DNA from: Candidatus Omnitrophota bacterium
GTDB taxonomy: Bacteria > Omnitrophota > Gorgyraeia > Gygaellales > Profunditerraquicolaceae
Direction: 5' to 3'
Length of the DNA: 11,260 nt
Assembly: GCA_016931435.1 (NCBI GenBank)
Contig: JAFGET010000035.1
Location: 1-11,260, forward strand
Position 1 is the stretch's first letter; every line of letters begins with the position of its first letter. Below are positions 1-6,578 of the stretch, piece after piece. The notes beneath the pieces were generated by a model, which was given only the letters and a program-made list of their open reading frames with translations, was not told the origin of the DNA and searched no databases. Position numbers and translations under genes: made by a program.

Positions 1-49
1 AAAGAAAGTTTGACTTTATATCCTTTAAATTTAGTTGTAAAATAGCCCT

Positions 50-925
50 ATGGCAAGATATGAGGTCCCGAGACATTTACAGGAAGGTTATCGGGAGGCA
101 GAAAAAATAACCAAAGATCACGCTACTATTTTTTATCTGGCCTCAAAGCTATTGGATAAAGAAAAGAGGTATTCTGCTTATGCCGTTTACGCGCTCTGCC
201 GTTTAAGCGACGAATCGGTAGATAACCCCGGGGGCTCTTGCGCAAAAGACTCCCTCGACGCGATAGAGAAAAAAATCGCGCAGGCCTTCGGTGATGCCGA
301 ACAAGAAACCCCCCTGCTTTATGCCTTCCGCCATAGCGTGGAAAAATACCGTATTCCACAAGAATATTTCCAGGAAATGACCGCGGGCATGCGTATGGAT
401 TTAGAAAAAAACCGCTACCGGGATTTCAAAGAACTTCATGAATATTGCTACCGGTCAGCCGGCGTAGTGGGCCTGATCATGCTTAAGATCTTTGGATATA
501 AAAACCGCAAGGCAGAAGGATACGCGCTAAACCTAGGCATAGCTATGCAGCTGACCAACATCCTCAGGGACATAAAAGAAGATTTCGCCCGTCAAAGGAT
601 ATACCTTCCCCAGGATGAAATGTCAAAGTTCCAAATAAACCAAAACGATATATCTGAAGGCTCGGTAAGCGACGATTTCAAAAAGTTTATGGGTTTTCAG
701 ATACAAAGAGCAAGACAATATTACCGGGATTGCCTCTCGGGGATCGGCATGATAAATGACCTCAGGTGCCGCCTGGTGACTTTGGCGATGAAAGAATTAT
801 ATGAAGGCATCCTCATGAAAATCGAAAAAAACGGATATGACGTCTTTTCTAAGCGCCTGCGCCTTAACAAGGCCGAAAAAATCATGACTCTGATCAAAGT
901 CCTTCTTCGGAGAAAATATTTATGA
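50..925 (+). CDS. crtB: Phytoene/squalene synthase family protein (CrtB-like)
   Basis: This is a trans-isoprenyl diphosphate synthase that joins two prenyl diphosphates head to head, giving phytoene from GGPP or (diapo)phytoene/squalene from FPP. The 291 aa length is normal for the family. Both Asp-rich, Mg-binding motifs are intact: DxxxD at D54-D58 (DESVD) and NILRDIKED at about 170-178, followed by the usual RIYLP. The segment GMRMDL...YRDFKELHEYCYRSAGVVG (about 113-141) is also typical. The ATG at 50 is the first possible start after an in-frame TAA at 38-40, and no Shine-Dalgarno is visible before it. The stop overlaps the ispH start (ATGA), so the two are translationally coupled. A CrtI-type desaturase lies convergently downstream, which favours a carotenoid role. 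Substrate chain length (C15 or C20) cannot be read from sequence, so the symbol is a family label. Confidence 0.9.
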   Translation: MARYEVPRHLQEGYREAEKITKDHATIFYLASKLLDKEKRYSAYAVYALCRLSDESVDNPGGSCAKDSLDAIEKKIAQAFGDAEQETPLLYAFRHSVEKYRIPQEYFQEMTAGMRMDLEKNRYRDFKELHEYCYRSAGVVGLIMLKIFGYKNRKAEGYALNLGIAMQLTNILRDIKEDFARQRIYLPQDEMSKFQINQNDISEGSVSDDFKKFMGFQIQRARQYYRDCLSGIGMINDLRCRLVTLAMKELYEGILMKIEKNGYDVFSKRLRLNKAEKIMTLIKVLLRRKYL

Positions 926-1773
926 AGATCTCTTTAGCAAAATCCGCGGGTTTTTGTTTCGGAGTAAAAAGGGCTATCGATATGGCTTTGAAGACTTCGC
1001 TTTCGCATAAAAACGTCTATGTGCTGGGAGATATAGTGCATAACGAGGATGTGGTCAGGGAGATCGAAAAAACCGGCATAAAGAAGGCAAAAAGATTGTC
1101 TTCCGGCAAAAACAAGGTATTTTTAATCCGCGCCCACGGCACAAGCCGCCAGGTCATCGAGAAAGCAAAAGGTTTAGGCTACGATATAATCGACGCTACC
1201 TGTCCTATGGTCAAAGAAATCCACCGGATAGTAGAAGAAATGGATAACCGCGGAAGAAAAATTATAGTTATCGGAGACAAGAAACACGATGAAGTGCGGG
1301 GGATCATCGGCCATGCGAAACAGAAGGCCATGGTCATCGACGATAAAAAAAATATCCCGTTAGCTGCCATAAAAAAATTCAAAAAGGCCTGCGTAGTCGT
1401 GCAATCAACGCAAAATACGGAAAAAGTCCAGGAGATCGTAGCGATCCTAAAAAAATATATAGCCGAATTAGAATTTTTTAACACTATCTGTAATCCCACG
1501 CGGCAAAGGCAAGAGGAAGTAAAGAAAATGCCTGGGCAAAACGACGTAATGATCATTATCGGCTCAAAGAACAGCGCCAATACAAAAAGACTTTACCAAA
1601 TATCAAAATCATTAAATAAAAAGAGTCACTGGGTAAGCCAAAAAGAAGATATAAAAGCAGTCTGGTTTAAAAATGCGCATTCCATAGGCGTCACTGCCGG
1701 CGCCTCCACCCCGGAGTCTACAACCGAAAAAATCATCTCTTATATCCAAGCCTTAACTTCTCTGACTCGCTGA
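922..1773 (+). CDS. ispH: 4-hydroxy-3-methylbut-2-enyl diphosphate reductase
   Basis: IspH is the last enzyme of the MEP pathway. It is a cytoplasmic [4Fe-4S] enzyme that reduces HMBPP to IPP and DMAPP. The three cluster cysteines are present in their usual contexts: C12 (AGFCFGVKRAI), C94 (DATCPMVKEIH) and C190 (FNTICNPTRQRQ). The substrate-site residues are also present: H40 (DIVHNEDV), H72 (RAHGTS), the catalytic Glu at 124 (HDEVRG) and the S-x-N motif at about 215-217 (GSKNSANTKRL). The C-terminal GVTAGASTPES is typical. The 283 aa length is complete for the short bacterial form. The start overlaps the upstream synthase stop by ATGA, so C5 precursor supply is coupled to a prenyl-coupling enzyme. 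A short hairpin follows the stop codon. Confidence 0.97.
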   Translation: MKISLAKSAGFCFGVKRAIDMALKTSLSHKNVYVLGDIVHNEDVVREIEKTGIKKAKRLSSGKNKVFLIRAHGTSRQVIEKAKGLGYDIIDATCPMVKEIHRIVEEMDNRGRKIIVIGDKKHDEVRGIIGHAKQKAMVIDDKKNIPLAAIKKFKKACVVVQSTQNTEKVQEIVAILKKYIAELEFFNTICNPTRQRQEEVKKMPGQNDVMIIIGSKNSANTKRLYQISKSLNKKSHWVSQKEDIKAVWFKNAHSIGVTAGASTPESTTEKIISYIQALTSLTR

Positions 1774-1785
1774 TCATAAATAAAT

Positions 1786-1799
1786 CCCTCGGGCGAGGG
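1786..1799. terminator. Short hairpin between convergent ispH and crtI
   Basis: The 36-nt gap between the convergent stops holds a perfect GC-rich inverted repeat: CCCTCG (1786-1791), a 2-nt core, then CGAGGG (1794-1799). The realistic form is a 5-bp stem with a 4-nt loop. It is flanked by AAAT on the left and CCTTT on the right, so it could act weakly in both directions. The T tracts are short, so efficiency is uncertain. Confidence 0.5.
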
Positions 1800-1809
1800 C
1801 CTTTAGTAT

Positions 1810-3246
1810 CTAGCAAATCAAATCCGCTACGATCCGGGAGCTCGCCATGACTACAGGCAATCCTCCGCCCGGCTGGGTGCTCGCTCCCGTAAAATAAAGG
1901 TTCTTAATCTTGCTGTCGAAATTAGCGGGCCTGAAAAATGCGCTCTGCATAAGGTTATGCGCCAGGCCGAAAGTGGCCCCGTATTTTATATTGTACCTGT
2001 CGATAAAATCACGCGGGTAAAACCTGTGCTCTACCTCGATCAAGTCCTGCAATCTCTCTCCCAGGGCGCCGTTTATTTTTTCAAAAACTACACGGCGTAA
2101 ACTTTCCTCGGCTTCTTCTATCGTTTGATCACCGCCTTCTAAATTGGGGACCGGGATGAGTATATAGAATATCTCCTTGTTCTTCGGCGCCAGGGACTCG
2201 TCGGTCACCGTAGGCACGTGCACGTAAAAAGACGGGTCCTCAGGTATCAGCTTTTGAGTAAATATATTCTTTAGATTACGCTTTAGGTCTTTCGAAAAAA
2301 ATAAATTATGATGAGCAAACCCCTTGACTTTTTTCTTCAGCCCCAGATAAATAAGGTATACCGAACAGGAATATTTATACTTAGGGATTTTTCTTTTTAG
2401 AAGTTCGCTTTGGGCATAGGCGTAATCGGCGTTCACTACTACCTTATCAAAAACAGCATCTTCGTTACCGATCTTTATTTTTACGGTATTTCCTTTGCTC
2501 AGGATATTTTTTACTTCCCTGCCATAATAAAATCTGGCTCCGTACTTCTTCGCTATTTTTTCAAGCGAAAGAGGGATGCGGTACATCCCGCCCATAGGGT
2601 GGAAGATCTTCTGCACGTGGTCGGCGTAGCTGATCACGCTATAAAACGCAGGGGCATCAAAAGGAGAAACCCCCATAAACATCGCCTCAAACGTAAAGGC
2701 GTAACGCAGTCTTTCGTCTTTAAAAAATTTTGCGGCTAAATCCCAATAGGATTCAAAAAACCTTATCTTTTTGATCAAGCCCCAATAAGACGGGTTCAGG
2801 GCAGAGCCTTTCGTAAAACACCTGTATAAAAGCGGCCTTACGCATTTATACAGACGCGCGGTTTCCTTGATGAACCCGTCGAAAGCCATGCCCGCGCCTT
2901 TTTCTATTTTTTCCAACTGCTCTTTGGTCTTTTTGCTGTCCCGGTAAACCGTAAGCGTATCCCTGGAAGAATAGAAGATCTTATATCCGCATTCTAAAAT
3001 GCGCAGGTCAAGGTAATCCCGCATCTCCTCTTTGCAATAAGAAAAAACTTCTTCGAAGAAATCCGGCATGAGCACAAAAGAAGGCCCCATATCGAATTTA
3101 AATCCCTTATCTTCAAGGAGGTTGTTGCGGCCTCCGCAGGCAGGAAGTTTCTCAAAAACTTCTACCTGATACCCCCTATTGGCCAAACGGGCTGCCGTAG
3201 AAAGCCCGCCTACACCCGCTCCGATGACAGCAATTTTTTCACTCAT
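1810..3246 (-). CDS. crtI: CrtI/CrtN-type carotenoid (phytoene) desaturase
   Basis: This is an FAD-dependent carotenoid desaturase that introduces double bonds into phytoene or diapophytoene at the membrane. The N-terminus carries the dinucleotide fold IAVIGAGVGGLSTAARLA with GxGxxG at 9-14 and an acidic residue at E32, followed by PACGGRNN. The C-terminal signature NLYFTGASTQPGGGLP and VMASSRIVADL (about 449-477) is the bacterial CrtI/CrtN pattern, and differs from what I would expect of the squalene-forming HpnE. At 478 aa it is full length. Its start overlaps the stop of the preceding zinc-ribbon gene by ATGA, making it the last gene of a minus-strand operon. It converges on the crtB-like gene. 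Whether it makes C30 or C40 products, and how many desaturations it performs, is not visible. Confidence 0.88.
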   Translation of the reverse strand: MSEKIAVIGAGVGGLSTAARLANRGYQVEVFEKLPACGGRNNLLEDKGFKFDMGPSFVLMPDFFEEVFSYCKEEMRDYLDLRILECGYKIFYSSRDTLTVYRDSKKTKEQLEKIEKGAGMAFDGFIKETARLYKCVRPLLYRCFTKGSALNPSYWGLIKKIRFFESYWDLAAKFFKDERLRYAFTFEAMFMGVSPFDAPAFYSVISYADHVQKIFHPMGGMYRIPLSLEKIAKKYGARFYYGREVKNILSKGNTVKIKIGNEDAVFDKVVVNADYAYAQSELLKRKIPKYKYSCSVYLIYLGLKKKVKGFAHHNLFFSKDLKRNLKNIFTQKLIPEDPSFYVHVPTVTDESLAPKNKEIFYILIPVPNLEGGDQTIEEAEESLRRVVFEKINGALGERLQDLIEVEHRFYPRDFIDRYNIKYGATFGLAHNLMQSAFFRPANFDSKIKNLYFTGASTQPGGGLPVVMASSRIVADLIC

Positions 3247-3848
3247 TTTTTAGGGATCTCCTGGTTGACTTCCAATATCTGCACTTTGCCTGCGATCTCG
3301 ATCTCTACCGTATTCTTATTTATTTTTTTTACGCGTAAGTTCTCCAAACTCTCCCCTTCTGCCAAAACCTGCCCGTTAATCGTAGCATAACTTTCTCCCT
3401 GCGGGTCAAAAAATATTCCTTCCAGGGTAAAATTCTTATAATCGGCTGCTTCACGCGGGGCGTTAAATGAAGAGATGTCAGTCAATTGTATATTTTCTAT
3501 TTTTTGATCTTTCTTTTTTTTGCCTAAGATACTGTTTAGGGTCAGCCCCCCCTTTTTCCCGCCTAAAAACTTATCCTTAAAATCAAAAAAGATAATATTC
3601 AGCCTGAAATTATAACTGTACAACACCGAGAAGATAGTGATCGCAATACCGATAAAGGCGAATTTCTTTATTCTCGGGTCAATTCCGCCTTCTTTACGGG
3701 AAATTTTTTTTTCGGCGCGCTTTCTTTTCTGAGCTTCTTCTTCAGAAAAGACCTGGGTTATCGTACCGCTTTTAAAATCATAACCGCAAAAAGGGCAGAG
3801 CTTTTCTTCTTCCTGGACGTCCTTTTGGCAATATTTACACTTTTTCAT
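3243..3848 (-). CDS. Zinc-ribbon membrane protein with GspB/C-like C-terminal domain
   Basis: No specific function is recognised. The N-terminus is a four-cysteine zinc ribbon (CKYC at 4-7, CPFCGYDF from 18), followed by a highly charged linker (EEEAQKRKRAEKKISRK). A single membrane segment spans about 62-79 (FAFIGIAITIFSVLYSYNF). A basic stretch leads to a C-terminal domain at about 140-193 with the pattern LEGIF..PQGE.YATINGQVLAEGE.....V..I....VEIEIAGK. That pattern resembles the homology-region fold of GspB/GspC and PilP secretion or pilus proteins, in which a short beta domain sits outside the membrane. This is inference from pattern. Topology would be zinc ribbon in the cytoplasm and beta domain outside. 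Two ATGs are adjacent. GGAGG lies 6 nt from the second (3848) and only 3 nt from the first (3851), so 3848 is preferred. Its stop overlaps the crtI start. Confidence 0.8.
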   Translation of the reverse strand: MKKCKYCQKDVQEEEKLCPFCGYDFKSGTITQVFSEEEAQKRKRAEKKISRKEGGIDPRIKKFAFIGIAITIFSVLYSYNFRLNIIFFDFKDKFLGGKKGGLTLNSILGKKKKDQKIENIQLTDISSFNAPREAADYKNFTLEGIFFDPQGESYATINGQVLAEGESLENLRVKKINKNTVEIEIAGKVQILEVNQEIPKK

Positions 3849-3868
3849 CATTTACCTCCGGCATACCG

Positions 3869-4288
3869 TTAATTCTTGAAAAAATCCTGATAGGCCCCCA
3901 AAAGCAAAGCGAGCGCAGAAGTAAAGAAAATAAAAAAATAGTTTATAGAGTCTTTCCGAGACCGCAGGCTGCAGAATAAGGAAGAAACAAACTCAGATTC
4001 TGTCTTTGTGAGTGGATCGTTCTTTCTTATCTTTTCGGCTATACCGGAATTCAATAAAAACATCCGCATCGCTTTATGTTGACGATATTTATAAAGGAAA
4101 TAGACCAGGAATCCGGATATCCCCACATACCAGGAGAGTTTTGCCCAAAATGGCCCGAAATCCATGACGACGTTCACCAATCTCACTGCGATCGTAGCAA
4201 TAAGGCCGATAAAAAGAAAGAACCACGACGAAGCATTATCGCGACAATCATGCAAGGCCTTACAATTAAGACATGCTTTTTCGGGCAT
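3869..4288 (-). CDS. Small membrane protein with N-terminal CxxC, unknown function
   Basis: I do not recognise this 139 aa protein. It begins with a cysteine cluster, C6-x2-C9-x5-C15 (MPEKACLNCKALHDCRD), suggesting metal binding or thiol chemistry. Three likely membrane segments follow at about 22-43, 50-67 and 115-133. A charged stretch at about 68-114 (KYRQHK...EKIRKNDPLTKTE...LRSRKDS) probably faces the cytoplasm. The start lies 3 nt after the msrBA stop, with AAGGAA about 9 nt upstream inside the msrBA end, so the two are coupled. The context (rubrerythrin, MsrBA) would allow a role in thiol or redox handling at the membrane, but nothing in the sequence proves this. Confidence 0.75.
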   Translation of the reverse strand: MPEKACLNCKALHDCRDNASSWFFLFIGLIATIAVRLVNVVMDFGPFWAKLSWYVGISGFLVYFLYKYRQHKAMRMFLLNSGIAEKIRKNDPLTKTESEFVSSLFCSLRSRKDSINYFFIFFTSALALLLGAYQDFFKN

Positions 4289-4291
4289 AAG

Positions 4292-5323
4292 TCAACGTTC
4301 CTTCTGCGGCAGGTGGCAAGCTGGCTTTATCCCGCGCTTATCGAAATATTGCTGATGATAGGGTTCTGCGGGATAGAATTCTTGCGCGGGGGATATCTCG
4401 GTTACTATTCTGCCTTTAAACTCTCCCTGGGCATTGAGTTTTTCTTTTGATCCCCTGGCTGATTTCTCCTGCCGGGGATTCAAATAAAATATGGCTGAAC
4501 GATATTGCGAACCTATATCCGGGCCCTGGCGGTCTAAGGTAGTAGGGTCGTGGATACTCCAGAAAATATCGAGTAACTCTTCATAAGAGATCTTCGACGG
4601 ATCATATTCGACTTCTACCGCTTCAGCATGCCCGGTCTTATGCGAAGAGACCTCTTCATAACTAGGGTTTTGTGTTTTGCCCCCGGTATAACCTACACGC
4701 GTAGAGATGACCCCCTTGCCTAAGTATTGCCTGAAAGCCTCTTCCACCCCCCAAAAACACCCTGCGGCAAAAATCGCCTTTTCGGTCTTAGAGACATCCG
4801 GGATTTGTGAAAATTTTAAAGCTATAGCGTTGATACAATATCTTTTTCCGCTAGGTTCCGGCCCGTCTTCAAAAACATGCCCTAAATGGCTTCCGCAGCG
4901 GGCGCAGAGGACTTCAGTCCTTTGCATCCCCAGGGTTTTATCTTCTTTTAGCCGGATATTTAATCCGGAGACAGGCTCCCAAAAACTCGGCCAGCCTGTG
5001 CCCGATTCAAATTTATTTTCATAACGGAATAAGTCTGTGCCGCAAGCCGCGCACTGATAGATACCGCTTTTGCCTTTAGGAGGGATCGGACAGCTTCCGG
5101 TAAAAGCAGCTTCGGTGCCTTTTTGGCGCATTATGCGGTACTGGGCCTCAGTTAAGGTATTTCTCCATTCAGCTTCGCTTTTTATTACCGGCTCTACTTC
5201 CTCTATCTTCCCTGAAGTAGAATCAAAAATAGGTATTTTAGCTCCAGATGGATTGTTTTCTCTCATCGCCCATCCCAAACACAAAGGTATTAAAAGAAAA
5301 AACGTATATATTTTAAGCCTCAT
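4292..5323 (-). CDS. msrBA: Exported bifunctional methionine sulfoxide reductase, MsrB-MsrA fusion
   Basis: This fusion reduces both R- and S-methionine sulfoxide in proteins. Numbered from the start chosen here (343 aa), MsrB comes first (about 53-172): zinc cysteines C91/C94 (CAAC) and C140/C143 (CARC), GTGWPSFW, and catalytic C163 in RYCINAIALKF. MsrA follows (about 180-340): GCFWG with catalytic C189, GYTGG, GHAEAVEVEYDP, YHQQYF, and a C-terminal C336 likely to resolve the disulfide. The open frame extends upstream to 5419, but that part lies inside rubrerythrin. The ATG at 5323, 7 nt after the rubrerythrin stop, gives MRLKIYTFFLLIPLCLGWA, a convincing signal peptide or anchor, so the enzyme probably works outside the inner membrane. 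No good Shine-Dalgarno precedes this ATG, so coupling to rubrerythrin is likely. I believe the B-then-A domain order is less common than A-then-B. Confidence 0.93.
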   Translation of the reverse strand: MRLKIYTFFLLIPLCLGWAMRENNPSGAKIPIFDSTSGKIEEVEPVIKSEAEWRNTLTEAQYRIMRQKGTEAAFTGSCPIPPKGKSGIYQCAACGTDLFRYENKFESGTGWPSFWEPVSGLNIRLKEDKTLGMQRTEVLCARCGSHLGHVFEDGPEPSGKRYCINAIALKFSQIPDVSKTEKAIFAAGCFWGVEEAFRQYLGKGVISTRVGYTGGKTQNPSYEEVSSHKTGHAEAVEVEYDPSKISYEELLDIFWSIHDPTTLDRQGPDIGSQYRSAIFYLNPRQEKSARGSKEKLNAQGEFKGRIVTEISPAQEFYPAEPYHQQYFDKRGIKPACHLPQKER

Positions 5324-5330
5324 TAAAAGA

Positions 5331-5909
5331 TCATAAATTTTCAGCAAGCACCTCATAATAGGCCTGCGGATGCCTGCAAGCAGGGCATTCCTGAGGGGCC
5401 TCATCGCCTTCAAAAACATAGCCGCAATTGATACAATGCCATTTTACCGCGCTTTTTTTCTTAAAAACCTCTTCTTTTTCGATATTATCGATCAACTTAC
5501 GGTAGCGCGATTCATGGAATTTTTCTACCTTAGCTATCTGCTCAAAAGACCGGGCGATCTCCTCAAAACCCTCGTTTTTAGCGTCTTTGGCAAAATCCTG
5601 ATAAAGCGAAGTCCACTCCAGCTTCTCTCCGTCCGCCGCCTCTTTAAGGTTTTCTTTGGTATCTTTGATCGCTCCGGCCGGATAAGCTGCGGTAATCTCT
5701 ACCTCTCCGCCTTCTAAATACTTAAAAAAGACTTTAGCGTGCTCCTTTTCGTTTTCCGCTGTCTCTGTAAAAATATTGCATATCTGCTGGTAACCTTCCT
5801 TCTTTGCCGCGCTGGCAAAATAAGTGTAGCGGTTACGCGCCTGCGATTCTCCCGCAAACGCCTTAAGAAGATTTTTCTCTGTTTTAGTGCCTTTCACCGA
5901 TTTTCCCAT
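5331..5909 (-). CDS. rbr: Rubrerythrin
   Basis: Rubrerythrin is a cytoplasmic peroxide-reducing protein of anaerobes. Its N-terminal ferritin-like four-helix bundle carries a di-iron site, and its C-terminus is a rubredoxin domain. From the chosen start (192 aa) the expected ligands are E21 (AGESQARNRY), E54-x-x-H57 (ENEKEH), E95 and E98 (GEKLEW) and E129-x-x-H132 (VEKFHE). The rubredoxin Fe(Cys)4 site is C159/C162 (CINC) and C175/C178 (CPAC). The frame opens further up at 5948, but a perfect GGAGG lies 6 nt before the ATG at 5909 (MGKSVKG), so the extra 13 residues are probably not translated. It heads the run with MsrBA, two membrane proteins and CrtI. The 48-nt gap to the upstream aldolase gene shows no clear terminator. 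Confidence 0.96.
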   Translation of the reverse strand: MGKSVKGTKTEKNLLKAFAGESQARNRYTYFASAAKKEGYQQICNIFTETAENEKEHAKVFFKYLEGGEVEITAAYPAGAIKDTKENLKEAADGEKLEWTSLYQDFAKDAKNEGFEEIARSFEQIAKVEKFHESRYRKLIDNIEKEEVFKKKSAVKWHCINCGYVFEGDEAPQECPACRHPQAYYEVLAENL

Positions 5910-5915
5910 TTTTAA

Positions 5916-5920
5916 CCTCC
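5916..5920 (-). promoter_or_regulatory. Ribosome binding site fixing the rubrerythrin start
   Basis: GGAGG on the minus strand lies 6 nt before the ATG at 5909. The alternative in-frame ATG at 5948 has only a weak GGAAG next to it, so 5909 is preferred. Confidence 0.75.
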
Positions 5921-5957
5921 AGTCGACCTTAATTTCTCTCCTGATCATCTTCCGTTT

Positions 5958-6578
5958 TTAATTCATCGCGCTGATCAAATCCTTTATGCATTTTGCTACA
6001 CTGGCAAAATCATTTTCTTGTATCCATTCTTTTCTAAAAACACTTGCGCCAAAAGCAACGGCCGCCGCCCCTTTATTAAAATACTCCTTTATATTGTGAG
6101 GATTAACCCCTCCGCAGGCAAGTAGCTCTATATCGCCAAAAGGCCCTTTTATTTCTTTGAAATAATCCGGACCGAAAAACTTAGCGGGAAATACCTTGAC
6201 CATAGCCGCCCCTAGGCTCCAGGCGTTATATATTTCAAGAGGAGTCAATGCTCCCGGAAAAATCGGGATCTTATTCTTTTGGCAATATAAAGATACCTCT
6301 TTTACTAAAACAGGCGTCACGCAAAAAGTAGCCCCTGATGAAAGCGCCTCCTTTAAGGTGGCCAGTTCCAGGACCGTACCCGCGCCTATAGTCAACCGGC
6401 CGCAAGAAACCCTGGCCGCTTCTTTGATCAACCCGCAGGCATTTCTTGTATTCATGGTGATCTCGATAGTCTTAAGGCCGCTCTCTATGATCGCCTCGAT
6501 AAGCGCAGTGATGACCTTTTGCTCGACCCCCCTTAATATGCCCATCACGGGCAGCCTCTTAAACTCTGCGATATCCAT
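5958..6578 (-). CDS. eda: KDPG/KHG aldolase family protein
   Basis: This is a class I (Schiff-base) pyruvate aldolase of the bifunctional 2-keto-3-deoxy-6-phosphogluconate / 4-hydroxy-2-oxoglutarate family. It has the (beta/alpha)8 pattern: GILRG with R16, IEITMNT with catalytic Glu39, IGAGTVL, FCVTP, PGALTP at about 108-113, Schiff-base Lys at 128 in MVKVFPA, and CGGVNPHNI. At 206 aa it is full length. The loop PGALTP replaces the more usual PG-(V/A)-x-TP form only slightly. Its ATG directly follows the TAA of the upstream DRE-TIM aldolase gene with no gap and no visible Shine-Dalgarno, so translation is coupled. No Entner-Doudoroff dehydratase is present here, so the substrate could be KDPG, KHG or a related 2-keto-3-deoxy acid. 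The symbol is a family label. Confidence 0.9.
   Translation of the reverse strand: MDIAEFKRLPVMGILRGVEQKVITALIEAIIESGLKTIEITMNTRNACGLIKEAARVSCGRLTIGAGTVLELATLKEALSSGATFCVTPVLVKEVSLYCQKNKIPIFPGALTPLEIYNAWSLGAAMVKVFPAKFFGPDYFKEIKGPFGDIELLACGGVNPHNIKEYFNKGAAAVAFGASVFRKEWIQENDFASVAKCIKDLISAMN

Noticed and set aside
10..43. Possible promoter TTGACT (10-15) with TAAAAT (38-43) before the phytoene synthase gene
   Set aside because: The spacer is 22 bp, too long for a sigma70-type promoter, and no better pair is visible in the 49 nt available.
3243..4288. Type II secretion or pilus locus
   Set aside because: Only one GspB/C-like domain is present, and no ATPase, pseudopilin or secretin gene is in the window.
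4076..4450. A 124 aa plus-strand frame opposite msrBA and the small membrane protein
   Set aside because: Both minus-strand genes are well supported or coupled. The plus-strand translation shows no domain or credible start context.
5369..5390. Inverted repeat ATGCCTGC/GCAGGGCAT
   Set aside because: It lies wholly within the rubredoxin CPAC codons of rubrerythrin, has no following T run, and is explained by the codons.
5324..5419. N-terminal extension of the MsrBA reading frame
   Set aside because: It lies within the end of rubrerythrin, has no ribosome site of its own, and would bury the signal peptide that begins at 5323.
5910..5948. 13-residue N-terminal extension of rubrerythrin
   Set aside because: A perfect GGAGG lies inside it, 6 nt before the ATG at 5909, which also matches the usual rubrerythrin length.
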